Shown here one piece after another: positions 6,900 through 15,654 of a DNA stretch of 18,201 nt; positions within the stretch are counted from its first letter, which is position 1; every line of letters begins with the position of its first letter. The notes beneath the pieces were generated by a model. That model searched no databases. It was not told the DNA's origin and saw only the letters and a list, made by a program, of their open reading frames with translations. Location of the stretch: NCBI GenBank assembly GCA_016839655.1, contig JAEOTW010000237.1:1-18201 (forward strand), read 5' to 3'. Position numbers and translations under genes: made by a program. The DNA is from Promethearchaeota archaeon (GTDB taxonomy: Archaea; Asgardarchaeota; Lokiarchaeia; Sigynarchaeales; SOKP01).

Positions 6900-7997
6900 A
6901 TGGATATTCCAGGTTTAGATGTATTAAGGAGTAAAGAATTTACTAGCAAAATTGTTAAAGCAATTACAAAAATTGTTGATGATATTGGTAAAACAGTTAA
7001 ATTAATGCACGTATGTGGCACTCACGAGCATACAATTTCGAAGTATGGATTACGAACACTCTTACCTAAAGAAATTGAGGTCTTATCAGGGCCAGGGTGT
7101 CCAGTATGTATATGCCCTGCTGCTGACATTGACAAGGCAGTGGAACTTGGAAAGAGAAAAGACACCATTATAACCACCTTTGGAGATATGATACGTGTAC
7201 CAGCAACAAATATATCGCTTGCAGAATTGAAAGCTAAAGGTGCTGATATTAGAATTGTATATAGCCCGAATGATGCAATTAAGATCGCAGAAGAAAACCC
7301 AAACAAAGAAGTAATATTTTTTGCTATTGGATTTGAAACAACGGTTCCATTAATAGGATATGAAATACAATCAGTCCCTCCTTCTAATTTTTCGGTAATA
7401 TGTGCTCACAAATTGATACCTGCTGCTTTAGAACTTTTGATGAGTCAATCACAGTTAAGAGTTGATGGCTTTATCTCTCCAGGTCATGTTTCGACAATTA
7501 TTGGATTAAAACCATATGAAATCTTTTCGCAAGGTTATAAAATACCTAATGTAATTGCAGGTTTTGAACCCAATGATGTCTTACTTTCGATTTTGATGCT
7601 TCTAAAACAAGTAAAAGAAAAAAAATATGAAACTTTAAATGAATATTCTAGGGTAGTAAAACCCAAAGGAAACATTGTTGCTCAAAAAATAATAGAAGAT
7701 GTTTTTGAACCGGTTTCCTCTCCATGGAGAGGGATTGGAAGGGTGTATGATGGTGGTTTGGTTATAAAGGAAAGATATCAAGAATTTGATGCTGATAAAA
7801 AATTTGATATAACAATTGATGGGGCTCAAGATATACCTCCTGGATGTTCATGTCATTTAGTTATGGTTGGAAAACTTTATCCCTATGAATGTAAGCTATT
7901 TAGAAAAGAATGTACTCCTATTAATCCCATTGGTCCCTGTATGGTATCTATGGAAGGTACTTGTAGTATTTATTATAAATATCATAGTGAAGAATGA
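6900..7997 (+). CDS. hypD: Hydrogenase maturation protein HypD
   Basis: A 365-residue HypD, the Fe-S scaffold that with HypC assembles the Fe(CN)2CO moiety. Conserved elements are M-H-V-C-G-T-H-E (Cys39), G-P-G-C-P-V-C (Cys67, Cys70) and G-F-E-T-T. The C-terminal region has the family's [4Fe-4S] cysteines in C-S-C-H, a C/C-T-P stretch, G-P-C-M-V-S and E-G-T-C. The ATG at 6900 is chosen because AGGTGAG (6890-6896) lies just upstream; the in-frame TTG at 6882 is inside hypE. It uses a TGA stop, the only TGA stop I found among the window's genes, so TGA also serves as ordinary termination here. HypC, its partner, is not in the window. The gene ends 3 bp from the convergent PLC-like gene. Confidence 0.96.
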   Translation: MDIPGLDVLRSKEFTSKIVKAITKIVDDIGKTVKLMHVCGTHEHTISKYGLRTLLPKEIEVLSGPGCPVCICPAADIDKAVELGKRKDTIITTFGDMIRVPATNISLAELKAKGADIRIVYSPNDAIKIAEENPNKEVIFFAIGFETTVPLIGYEIQSVPPSNFSVICAHKLIPAALELLMSQSQLRVDGFISPGHVSTIIGLKPYEIFSQGYKIPNVIAGFEPNDVLLSILMLLKQVKEKKYETLNEYSRVVKPKGNIVAQKIIEDVFEPVSSPWRGIGRVYDGGLVIKERYQEFDADKKFDITIDGAQDIPPGCSCHLVMVGKLYPYECKLFRKECTPINPIGPCMVSMEGTCSIYYKYHSEE

Positions 7998-8000
7998 TTC

Positions 8001-8873
8001 TTATACTGACCATGGAAAACACGAATCATATCTTTCAGTTCCCCAAACATCAGTTGCAGGGAAGTTACATCGAAATCCATTCTCATAATTTTTATGGAAA
8101 TAGGTTTTAATGTGCATACCCCATATAATTTTATCAAAATCTGCCCTAGTTAATCTTTGGGATTCAGAATTGTGGGAAAAATTTTCGGTACTATATTCAA
8201 GACTACATTTCCAAAAATTACTCTTTTCTTTAAGATATTGTGCCTTTTCTCCTTGGTCTTCTTGGACCCAAGATACAAAACAGACATCATTTTTACCTTG
8301 TAAGCTATCTTGTAGATATTTTAGTCGGGATTCAAAACCTCCTTCACTTGCTGCCCAATATCCTCCCCAATAGCTAACTAGTACAATTAAAATGCGTCCT
8401 TTTAACTCTTTTACAGATGGCCATTTAAAATTATTTTCTCTAAAATCTTTAAAAGTGTAAAGTAATTTGGGTGTAATTGCATCAATTATGATATCATTTA
8501 ATCTTTTAATCCCATATTTCTCATCTGGTTTATTATTCTCATCAATAATGCAATCTTTAAGTTCAACAAATAGTGTAATAGGAGCATGTTCGTTGTTTTT
8601 ATCTTCAGACCAATTTTTTAATACTCTTAGCCAATTATAAAGAAGAAGATTATCAGGGTTCCCATCTTCATTAAGCAGTGTATCAACATGTTTTTCTAAA
8701 TGGTACACTTCAAAATCTCCTAATTCTCTTATTCTATTATCATGAATATCATATTCAAGCCCTCTTACTCCCTTGTTTAATTGTTCTCTTATAGAAAGTA
8801 CATATGAATTATGGCTAGTCTTAAAAAATGCTTTATTATACGGAATATCCCATACGTCTTCTTTGAATGCCAT
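8001..8873 (-). CDS. PI-PLC-like phosphodiesterase (TIM-barrel, PLC X-domain type)
   Basis: A 290-residue protein resembling phosphatidylinositol-specific phospholipase C-like phosphodiesterases. Hallmarks are T-S-H-N-S-Y (catalytic His21), G-V-R-G-L-E-Y-D-I (37-43, Glu40 and Asp42), V-Y-H (His58, candidate second histidine) and L-F-V-E-L-K (Glu104, Lys106), in the order expected for the barrel. It most resembles the Ca2+-dependent phosphoinositide PLC-like group. There is no signal peptide or membrane segment, so it is probably cytoplasmic; many bacterial members are secreted. The substrate is unknown: archaeal inositol ether lipids such as archaetidylinositol are an attractive guess, but a soluble phosphodiester is equally possible. 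It lies on the opposite strand between hypD and hypF and looks unrelated to hydrogenase maturation. A TATA-like TTGTATAAG (complement of 8908-8916) lies about 35 bp upstream. Confidence 0.72.
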   Translation of the reverse strand: MAFKEDVWDIPYNKAFFKTSHNSYVLSIREQLNKGVRGLEYDIHDNRIRELGDFEVYHLEKHVDTLLNEDGNPDNLLLYNWLRVLKNWSEDKNNEHAPITLFVELKDCIIDENNKPDEKYGIKRLNDIIIDAITPKLLYTFKDFRENNFKWPSVKELKGRILIVLVSYWGGYWAASEGGFESRLKYLQDSLQGKNDVCFVSWVQEDQGEKAQYLKEKSNFWKCSLEYSTENFSHNSESQRLTRADFDKIIWGMHIKTYFHKNYENGFRCNFPATDVWGTERYDSCFPWSV

Positions 8874-8991
8874 CTTATTATGAAAGAAGTAAAAAAATTG
8901 TATGATTCTTATACAAAATCTTAATTAAATAAGACTTATCATAATAAATTATTAATTTTTTTTTTTCCCGATTCTTTAGTAAATTAGATTG

Positions 8992-9001
8992 TAAATAATA
9001 T
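8992..9001 (+). promoter_or_regulatory. Candidate TATA box of hypF
   Basis: TAAATAATAT is centred about 26 bp before the TTG start codon of hypF. At the usual archaeal spacing the transcript would begin at or beside the start codon, consistent with a leaderless mRNA and with the lack of a ribosome binding site. Confidence 0.35.
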
Positions 9002-9022
9002 ATGTTTTTTTAAAAGAGTTAG

Positions 9023-11422
9023 TTGAGAGATTATAAAACCGTAGAAATTAATATTACTGGGATCGTTCAAGGCGTAGGTTTTAGACCTTTTTTATATAAT
9101 TTAGCTCGTGCAATAAATCTCAATGGTATTATTCTAAATAGAGGGAATGCTGGAGTAAGATTGATTTTGCAAGGAAGTTCAGATAATATTAAGAAATTTT
9201 TAGATGATATTCAATCCAAAAAGCCATCCATATCCTTTATTGAAAATATTGAAATTGAGTATTTAGAAAAGTATGAGGAATTCAAGAATTTAGACATCAA
9301 AAAAAGTGAACAAGGGAGAGGCATTAGTCAATCATTACCACCAGATATAGCTATTTGTAAAAATTGTTTAGAAGAAATGCGTAATATTAAAAATAAAAAA
9401 TATTTCAAATATCCATTTATAGCATGTGCAGTCTGTGGTCCACGGTATACAGCGGTTACAGAATTACCCTATGATAGAGAAAGAAGTACTATGAGAGAAT
9501 TCCCTTTCTGTGAAAAAGGGGAGCCTAAATCTTGTATTCAAGAATATTCTGATTTCAATAATAGAAGGTTTCACGCTCAAACATTTGCATGTTCGACTTG
9601 TGGGCCTCATTATACTTTATACAATAAACAAAAAGAAATCATTGAAAATGAATCTATAAATGCTATATTACGAAGAACTGCTAATTTGATCAATGAAGGA
9701 AATATTGCGGCTATCAAAGGTATTGGAGGCACTCATCTGGTTAGTTTAGCAGACGATAATACTATTACAAAATTAAGAAGTAGGAAAGGTCAAAGAAAAA
9801 ATAAACCATTTGCTTTAATGATACCAAATATAGAGATAATTGAAAATGAATTAGAAATATCTTCTTTAGAGAAAGATGCTTTAACATCTTTCAGAAAACC
9901 TATTGTTCTACTAGAGCGAAAACCAAAAGTAAAAAACTCAATAATTAGTAATCAAGTAGCCCCTGGATTGAATAATGTAGGAATTATGCTCCCATATTCA
10001 GGAATTCATTATTTATTGTTCGATCATATTGGTGAAATGCCTCTGATATATACGAGTGGAAATAAGTCGTATATTCCTATGGCAATAGATAATAATGAAA
10101 TATTCAAACAGCTACATGATTTAGCTGATCTATTTCTTCTGCATAATAGACAGATATATCAAAGAGCTGATGATAGTGTCTTAAGAGTTCATGATGAGAA
10201 AGTAAAACTAATCCGACGCTCAAGGGGTTTTGTTCCAGAATATATACCATTACCTTTTAAAGTAAATATTAAAAGTGCTCTCGCTACTGGACCTGAACTA
10301 GCTAATACAGGAGCAGTCTTAAGATTTAATAGGATATTCCCAACTCAACATATTGGGCACGTTACTCATCTAGAAACCTACAACTTATTGAAAAATGCTC
10401 TGAATCACATGAAAAAACTACTTCAAATAAAAGATACAGAAATAAAGTTTGTTGCATGTGATTTACATCCTGAATTCATCACTACTAGATTTGGAAAAGA
10501 GTTATCTATTCATTATGATGTACCACTTTATCCCATCCAACATCATTATGCTCATATCTTAGGATTGATGTCAGAAAATAATGTTCAACCAGGAGAAGAG
10601 ATTATTGGAATAAGTACAGATGGAGTAGGTTATGGTGATGATGGTAAAATATGGGGAGGAGAAGTCTTATTAAGCAGTTATAACGAATATAAACGAATAG
10701 GGCATCTAAAATATCAACCAATGATAGGAGGAGATCGTTGTACAAAATATCCTGCTCGCATGTTAGCTTCAATATTATTAAATGAGCTAGGGATTGAAGA
10801 GGCTCTAAAAATTTTTAATATGATGAATCTTCAAACTGATTTAGAATATAAAACTAATGAATTAAAAACTTTGATTTCACAATTTGGTGAATTTAGTCAT
10901 CGTTCTTCTCAAAATATTCCATTAACAAGCTCAACAGGAAGGATTTTTGATGTAGTGTCATATATTTTAGGAGTAATTAATTTGAGAACTTATAGAGGAG
11001 AACCTGCAATGAGACTTGAAGGATTAGCTTCAAATGGAAATCCTAAGAATATTAATCTACAGGTTGGTAGAATAAAAAAAAATGGTATCCCAATAATTGA
11101 TAGCTCAAAACTTATTCTTGATATCTTAGATTTAGCAAAAGACAAGAAAAATCGAAGATCTGATATTGCAGCTAAATTTCACACAGAATTAGCGCTGGCA
11201 TTTACGCGTATAGCTAAAGAATTTGCTGAAACACATGGAATTAATAAAATTGGACTTACAGGTGGCGTTGCATATAACTATTTGTTCGCGAAAACTATTA
11301 AAAAGAATATCGAACTAGAGGGATTTACATTTTTAGAACATGATCTAGTTGCTCCTGGAGATGCCGGCATTAGTACCGGGCAATTAATTGGAGGATTGTT
11401 CAAGCATTTTAATAATAATTAA
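9023..11422 (+). CDS. hypF: Carbamoyltransferase HypF
   Basis: A 799-residue HypF, which uses carbamoyl phosphate and ATP to carbamoylate the C-terminal Cys of HypE. Domain order is canonical: acylphosphatase (about 1-90, G-I-V-Q-G-V-G-F-R-P at 13-22), a double zinc finger (112-193), a YrdC-like domain (about 212-390) and a Kae1-like carbamoyltransferase domain (about 405-795, with D-L-H-P-E-F, H-H-Y-A-H and L-T-G-G-V-A-Y-N). TTG at 9023 is the only usable start: an in-frame TAG lies directly before it, and the acylphosphatase begins within ten residues. Zinc-finger cysteines are 112/115, 135/138, 163/171 and 190/193; the third pair is separated by seven residues instead of the usual two, while the flanking spacings (24 and 18) are normal. 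It is separated from hypE-hypD by the inverted PLC-like gene. Confidence 0.95.
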   Translation: MRDYKTVEINITGIVQGVGFRPFLYNLARAINLNGIILNRGNAGVRLILQGSSDNIKKFLDDIQSKKPSISFIENIEIEYLEKYEEFKNLDIKKSEQGRGISQSLPPDIAICKNCLEEMRNIKNKKYFKYPFIACAVCGPRYTAVTELPYDRERSTMREFPFCEKGEPKSCIQEYSDFNNRRFHAQTFACSTCGPHYTLYNKQKEIIENESINAILRRTANLINEGNIAAIKGIGGTHLVSLADDNTITKLRSRKGQRKNKPFALMIPNIEIIENELEISSLEKDALTSFRKPIVLLERKPKVKNSIISNQVAPGLNNVGIMLPYSGIHYLLFDHIGEMPLIYTSGNKSYIPMAIDNNEIFKQLHDLADLFLLHNRQIYQRADDSVLRVHDEKVKLIRRSRGFVPEYIPLPFKVNIKSALATGPELANTGAVLRFNRIFPTQHIGHVTHLETYNLLKNALNHMKKLLQIKDTEIKFVACDLHPEFITTRFGKELSIHYDVPLYPIQHHYAHILGLMSENNVQPGEEIIGISTDGVGYGDDGKIWGGEVLLSSYNEYKRIGHLKYQPMIGGDRCTKYPARMLASILLNELGIEEALKIFNMMNLQTDLEYKTNELKTLISQFGEFSHRSSQNIPLTSSTGRIFDVVSYILGVINLRTYRGEPAMRLEGLASNGNPKNINLQVGRIKKNGIPIIDSSKLILDILDLAKDKKNRRSDIAAKFHTELALAFTRIAKEFAETHGINKIGLTGGVAYNYLFAKTIKKNIELEGFTFLEHDLVAPGDAGISTGQLIGGLFKHFNNN

Positions 11423-11469
11423 TGACATGAAAATTTAAGTAAAAATTACCATTCTATTTACCAAGTATT

Positions 11470-12561
11470 ATGATAGTCTCTAATAAACATAAGGAAAATT
11501 TAGTTAAAATAGCAAAAAAACTTGAAAAAAAATCTCAATCCTTTCCTAAGGATGAGAATGGTGAACCTACAGAAACCTATTTAGAATACCTTAGCCTGAT
11601 GTATGACCCCGAAGTAGCAGAATTAGTTATACCCCTTCCTATTTTTCCAGAAACAATGTCAATTGTAAGGCTTGCTAAACAAATTGGATTGGATAAAGAA
11701 ACCGTAATTCAGAAGCTTGAAATTCCTGCCAAACGGGGATTTGTTATTAAATTAGGTAGAAGTTATGCTCAAATAATGCCTTTATTTGTTTATGATATGC
11801 CCTTTATTTTAAAAGTAAATTATGAAGACCATAAAGATGAAGCAGAAAAGTTTGCTTATTTGAGTCGAAAATTCTATTCTGAGGAGGGATATTATAAAAC
11901 TTGGCAAAATAGTAGAAAAGGTGTTCCTCGATTTAGAGTACTAACTGTTAGTGAGGAAATTGAACCTAATCGAGAAATTATTCCAATTGAAGAAGTATAC
12001 AGCATAATTGAGAAATGGGATGATTTTGCTATAATTCCCTGTCCTTGTAGAAATAGAGCAGAAATAGAAGGAATAAGAGAATGTAAAGATATATATCCTA
12101 TTCATAATTGTGTCCTTTTCGGACCTTATGCTAAAGCTGTATTTGAAATGGATGATCCAATCATAAAATCTGCAACCAAAGAAGATATTATAAAATTGAC
12201 AAAAGAAGCAGCAGAAGTAGGATTAGTTCATTGTACCGACAATAAAGCAGAAAACTGTACTATATTATGTGCCTGTTGTGAGTGTTGTTGTGGTATGTTG
12301 AAAGGATTAACAAGGTTAGATAATCCAAGAGCCATAGCAAAAGCTAACTTTGTTTCATATATAGTTGAAGATAATTGTGTTGCATGTGGGACATGTGTTG
12401 AAAGATGTAAATTTGAAGCAATTACAGTAGATGATATTGCATATATTAACCTTGAAAAATGTGTTGGGTGTGGATTATGTGCTGTAACGTGCCCAAACAA
12501 CGCAATTATTATGAAAAGATTTGAAAGAGAAGAAATACCGGGAGCTACTACTACAAATTAA
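11470..12561 (+). CDS. Winged-helix, cysteine-rich protein with two C-terminal [4Fe-4S] ferredoxin clusters
   Basis: A 363-residue protein with three parts. Residues about 50-105 look like a winged helix (S-I-V-R-L-A-K-Q-I-G-L-D followed by K-R-G-F-V). A central region (about 185-280) is rich in cysteine: C-P-C-R (191-194), Cys205, Cys214, H-C (254-255), Cys263, then C-A-C-C-E-C-C-C (267-274), likely to bind one or more extra metal clusters. The C-terminus holds two classic ferredoxin motifs (Cys303, 306, 309, 313 and Cys331, 334, 337, 341). It resembles uncharacterised 4Fe-4S proteins of anaerobes, but I do not recognise a named function. Location 47 bp after hypF suggests a hydrogenase-linked electron carrier or redox-sensing role; this is inference. 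It has no obvious ribosome binding site. Confidence 0.85.
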   Translation: MIVSNKHKENLVKIAKKLEKKSQSFPKDENGEPTETYLEYLSLMYDPEVAELVIPLPIFPETMSIVRLAKQIGLDKETVIQKLEIPAKRGFVIKLGRSYAQIMPLFVYDMPFILKVNYEDHKDEAEKFAYLSRKFYSEEGYYKTWQNSRKGVPRFRVLTVSEEIEPNREIIPIEEVYSIIEKWDDFAIIPCPCRNRAEIEGIRECKDIYPIHNCVLFGPYAKAVFEMDDPIIKSATKEDIIKLTKEAAEVGLVHCTDNKAENCTILCACCECCCGMLKGLTRLDNPRAIAKANFVSYIVEDNCVACGTCVERCKFEAITVDDIAYINLEKCVGCGLCAVTCPNNAIIMKRFEREEIPGATTTN

Positions 12562-12672
12562 TTATACATTTTTATCTAAATTAATTAGGTGCATTAAAGC
12601 TTTTTCAAATCATATTGGATTAATAATTTCATTTAATAGCATCTTTTCGTTCAAATATATTGTGAATTGATC

Positions 12673-14070
12673 ATGGGTGGGCTTTTTGGTGTTTTTTCAA
12701 ATTCAGATTGTCTAGAAGATCTTTTTTATGGAACAGATTATCATTCTCATTTAGGAACTAGAAGAGGTGGATTAGCTGTAAAAAACGCAGGGGGTTTACA
12801 AAGATTCATTAAAGATATCACAACAACCCAATTTCGTTCAAAATTTGAAAAAGATATCAAGAAAATGCACGGTAATAAAGGAATTGGAGTGATTAGTGAT
12901 TATGATGATCAACCCTTGATAATCAACTCACATCTAGGCGTATTTGCAATTTGTACTGTCGGAAAAATCAATAATATAGATGTTTTAGCAAATGAAGCTT
13001 TAAAAAATGGAACTCATTTCTCAGAGATGCATGGTGGTGAGATAAATCCTACAGAATTAATAGCAACGTTAATAAGCCAAGGTAGTAGCTTTAAAGAAGG
13101 AATTCGTAAAGTACAAAATATGGTTGATGGATCCTGTACATTGCTAATATTGACAGATGATGGCATTTTTGCTGCTCGTGATAAATTAGGAAGAACACCT
13201 CTTATCATTGGTGAGAAAAATGGTTCTTATGCAGTAACAATGGAAACTTGTGCTTTTCCAAATCTCGGTTATAAAATATCAAAATATTTAGGACCAGGAG
13301 AAGTCATTTTTATAGGAAAAGATGGCCTTGAACAAAAGATTACACCAGGTAATAGATCGCAAATTTGCAGTTTTCTTTGGGTGTATTATGGATATCCTGC
13401 ATCGAGTTATGAGGATATTAATGTAGAGGTTGTACGCTATAAATGTGGTTCTTCCTTAGCTAAGAATGATGATGCTCAAATTGATCTTGTTGCAGGTATT
13501 CCAGATTCAGGTACTGCGCACGGGCTCGGTTATGCAAGTGAAGCGAAAATCCCTTTTTCACGACCATTCGTAAAATATACGCCTACATGGCCCCGTAGTT
13601 TTATGCCTCAAGATCAAAATATAAGAGATGAGGTTGCGAGGATGAAACTTATCCCTATTAAAGAACTTATTAATCAGAAGCGCTTACTTTTCTGTGAAGA
13701 TAGTATCGTTCGCGGGACACAACTAAAGAAAACAATCCAAAGATTGTTTGAATATGGCGCAAAAGAGGTTCACATGAGACCTGCTTGTCCTCCATTAGTT
13801 TATAGTTGTAAATTTTTAAACTTCTCTCGCTCACGTTCAGAGCTGGATTTAGCAGGACGATGGGCAATAAAAGAATTAATTGGAAAAAATATAGATGATC
13901 CTGCAGAATATATTAACCCTGAATCAGAAAATTATAAAGCTATGGTTGAGGTTATACGTAAGAGATTGGGATTAACAACTTTAAAATATCAAAGGCTAGA
14001 AGATTTAGTAAAATCCATAGGATTACCTAAAGAAAAAGTTTGTACTTATTGTTGGGATGGTGTAGGATAA
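12673..14070 (+). CDS. PurF-like amidophosphoribosyltransferase homologue lacking the glutaminase nucleophile
   Basis: A 465-residue PurF homologue. The Ntn-hydrolase domain begins M-G-G-L-F-G, so the N-terminal catalytic Cys of true PurF (C-G-I or C-A-I) is Gly; the R-Y-x-T and F-N-G glutamine-site motifs are also missing (I-C-T-V-G-K at the latter). The phosphoribosyltransferase domain is retained, with C-E-D-S-I-V-R-G-T (341-349) as the PRPP loop (Glu instead of the first Asp) and G-I-P-D-S-G (275-280). Cys232, Cys379, Cys457 and Cys460 match the [4Fe-4S] ligands of B. subtilis-type PurF. Such M-G-G... paralogues occur in several anaerobes and are usually labelled PurF. It may use free ammonia, have another acceptor, or be regulatory. 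The ATG at 12673 is preferred over the TTG at 12667. It converges on canonical purF with a 12-bp gap. Confidence 0.88.
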   Translation: MGGLFGVFSNSDCLEDLFYGTDYHSHLGTRRGGLAVKNAGGLQRFIKDITTTQFRSKFEKDIKKMHGNKGIGVISDYDDQPLIINSHLGVFAICTVGKINNIDVLANEALKNGTHFSEMHGGEINPTELIATLISQGSSFKEGIRKVQNMVDGSCTLLILTDDGIFAARDKLGRTPLIIGEKNGSYAVTMETCAFPNLGYKISKYLGPGEVIFIGKDGLEQKITPGNRSQICSFLWVYYGYPASSYEDINVEVVRYKCGSSLAKNDDAQIDLVAGIPDSGTAHGLGYASEAKIPFSRPFVKYTPTWPRSFMPQDQNIRDEVARMKLIPIKELINQKRLLFCEDSIVRGTQLKKTIQRLFEYGAKEVHMRPACPPLVYSCKFLNFSRSRSELDLAGRWAIKELIGKNIDDPAEYINPESENYKAMVEVIRKRLGLTTLKYQRLEDLVKSIGLPKEKVCTYCWDGVG

Positions 14071-14082
14071 GAAATTGATTGA

Positions 14083-15603
14083 CTAACGTCTACTTTTTAC
14101 AATTGATTTTTCCAAATCTGCTAATTTTTGTACAGACTTTAATGGATATTTTCCTGTCAAACAAGCTAAGCATAATTCATTTTCAGTTTTTCCTATTGCC
14201 TTGGTTAAATCATCAATAGTCTGATATAACAATGTATCTGGTCCTATTTTTTTCAAAATTTCTTCCATGAATGATTCTCCATAAAGATTTTGAAATCTTC
14301 CTGCAATCAATTCATTTTTTGTAGGAAAATCAATTCCCATATAACAGGGACTAATGATAGGAGGACAACTTACACGCAAGTGAACACGTTTAGCCAATCC
14401 TTTTTTCCGTAATAATGTAACAATTTGTTGAGTAGTAGTTCCCCTTACAATAGAATCGTCTAAAAGGATCACATCCTTACCTTTTATTATACTTTTTATA
14501 GGATTTAATTTTTCTTTTACAGCAATTTTCCGTTTTGTTTGACCGGGCATAATGAAAGTTCTGTGAACATACCGATTTTTCATTAAACCCTCTATATAAG
14601 GCAGCTTAGATTCTTTAGCATAACCTACTGCCACACTTCGCCCGGAATCTGGAACGGGTACAATAATTGCATTATCTCTGATTTCTGGATCGCTTAAAAT
14701 AGGATCATTTTTCGCTAAATTAATGCCTAAACGCATTCTTGCTTTCGCTACTGAAACACCGTCGATGAAAGAGTCAGGTCGTGCAAAATATACATATTCA
14801 AATTGACAGATGGCTGTTCGGTTAGCGCTAATTGTTAATTCGGAATGAATATCTTTCTGATGACTAAGATGAACAATTTCTCCCGGCTTTACATCCCTTA
14901 GAAATAAACCCCCAACAGCATCAATAGCACAAGACTCTGATGCGATAAAATATAGATTTCTTTGTTCAGTTTTCAATTCACCAATACATAGGGGTTTAAA
15001 CCCTAAAGGATCTCTAATGCCATATATATCTCCTTCGGATGTCATCAGAATCAAAGAATACGAACCATCTAATAATCTACTAGTTAATTTAAGTATTTCT
15101 GGCCAATCTTCAGTTCCTAGTGCAATTGAACCTATTAATTGTGCTAAAACCTCAGTGTCAGTATCAGTGATAAATATACGTCCCATTTCATCCATTCTCT
15201 TTTTGATTTCATCAAAATTTGCAATGGTACCATTAAAAGCCATTGAAAAGTCAATTTCATTATTTCTAAAATGAAATGGTTGCATATAAAGAGAAGATTT
15301 GAATCCTACAGCACCAGTTGTTGCATATCTGTTATGCCCGATACCAACATTTCCCCAATACTGTGAAATAATCTTTTCTTCCAAGACTTTTGAAACTAAT
15401 CCATTTTTTTTATAAGTATAGATTTTACCACCAGTTTTCAATAGAGAAATTCCTGTGGATTCTTGTCCACGATGTTGCAAAGCGATTAATCCCCGGTATA
15501 AAATATTTGAGACAGAATACCCAAGATCATCACATGTAACGCCAAAAATGGCACAATTTTCTCTTGGTTTTTCTTCTAAATTTCTATTTTTTTTTAAAGG
15601 CAT
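14083..15603 (-). CDS. purF: Amidophosphoribosyltransferase PurF (canonical, Fe-S type with propeptide)
   Basis: A 506-residue PurF, first committed enzyme of de novo purine synthesis (PRPP + glutamine to phosphoribosylamine). A 16-residue propeptide ends before Cys17 (C-A-I-F-G-V), which becomes the N-terminal nucleophile after self-processing. The glutaminase site is intact: H-N-R-Y-A-T-T-G (90-97) and F-N-G-T (123-126). The PRPP loop V-I-L-L-D-D-S-I-V-R-G-T-T is at 378-390. Cys266, Cys420, Cys478 and Cys481 correspond to the structural [4Fe-4S] ligands of the B. subtilis enzyme. No other purine gene is nearby. The neighbour at 12673-14070 is a diverged homologue transcribed toward it. Confidence 0.96.
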   Translation of the reverse strand: MPLKKNRNLEEKPRENCAIFGVTCDDLGYSVSNILYRGLIALQHRGQESTGISLLKTGGKIYTYKKNGLVSKVLEEKIISQYWGNVGIGHNRYATTGAVGFKSSLYMQPFHFRNNEIDFSMAFNGTIANFDEIKKRMDEMGRIFITDTDTEVLAQLIGSIALGTEDWPEILKLTSRLLDGSYSLILMTSEGDIYGIRDPLGFKPLCIGELKTEQRNLYFIASESCAIDAVGGLFLRDVKPGEIVHLSHQKDIHSELTISANRTAICQFEYVYFARPDSFIDGVSVAKARMRLGINLAKNDPILSDPEIRDNAIIVPVPDSGRSVAVGYAKESKLPYIEGLMKNRYVHRTFIMPGQTKRKIAVKEKLNPIKSIIKGKDVILLDDSIVRGTTTQQIVTLLRKKGLAKRVHLRVSCPPIISPCYMGIDFPTKNELIAGRFQNLYGESFMEEILKKIGPDTLLYQTIDDLTKAIGKTENELCLACLTGKYPLKSVQKLADLEKSIVKSRR

Positions 15604-15654
15604 TATATTCTTTAGGGTAAGGGAAGCTTTTTATTATCTTCAATTAATTTAAAT

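Noticed and set aside
7995..8012. TGA at the end of hypD as a second selenocysteine codon
   Set aside because: Read-through adds only three codons before another stop, and HypD already has its full conserved C-terminus.
12667..12675. TTG at 12667 as start of the PurF homologue
   Set aside because: It adds only two residues and no Cys; the ATG at 12673 gives the M-G-G start typical of these homologues.
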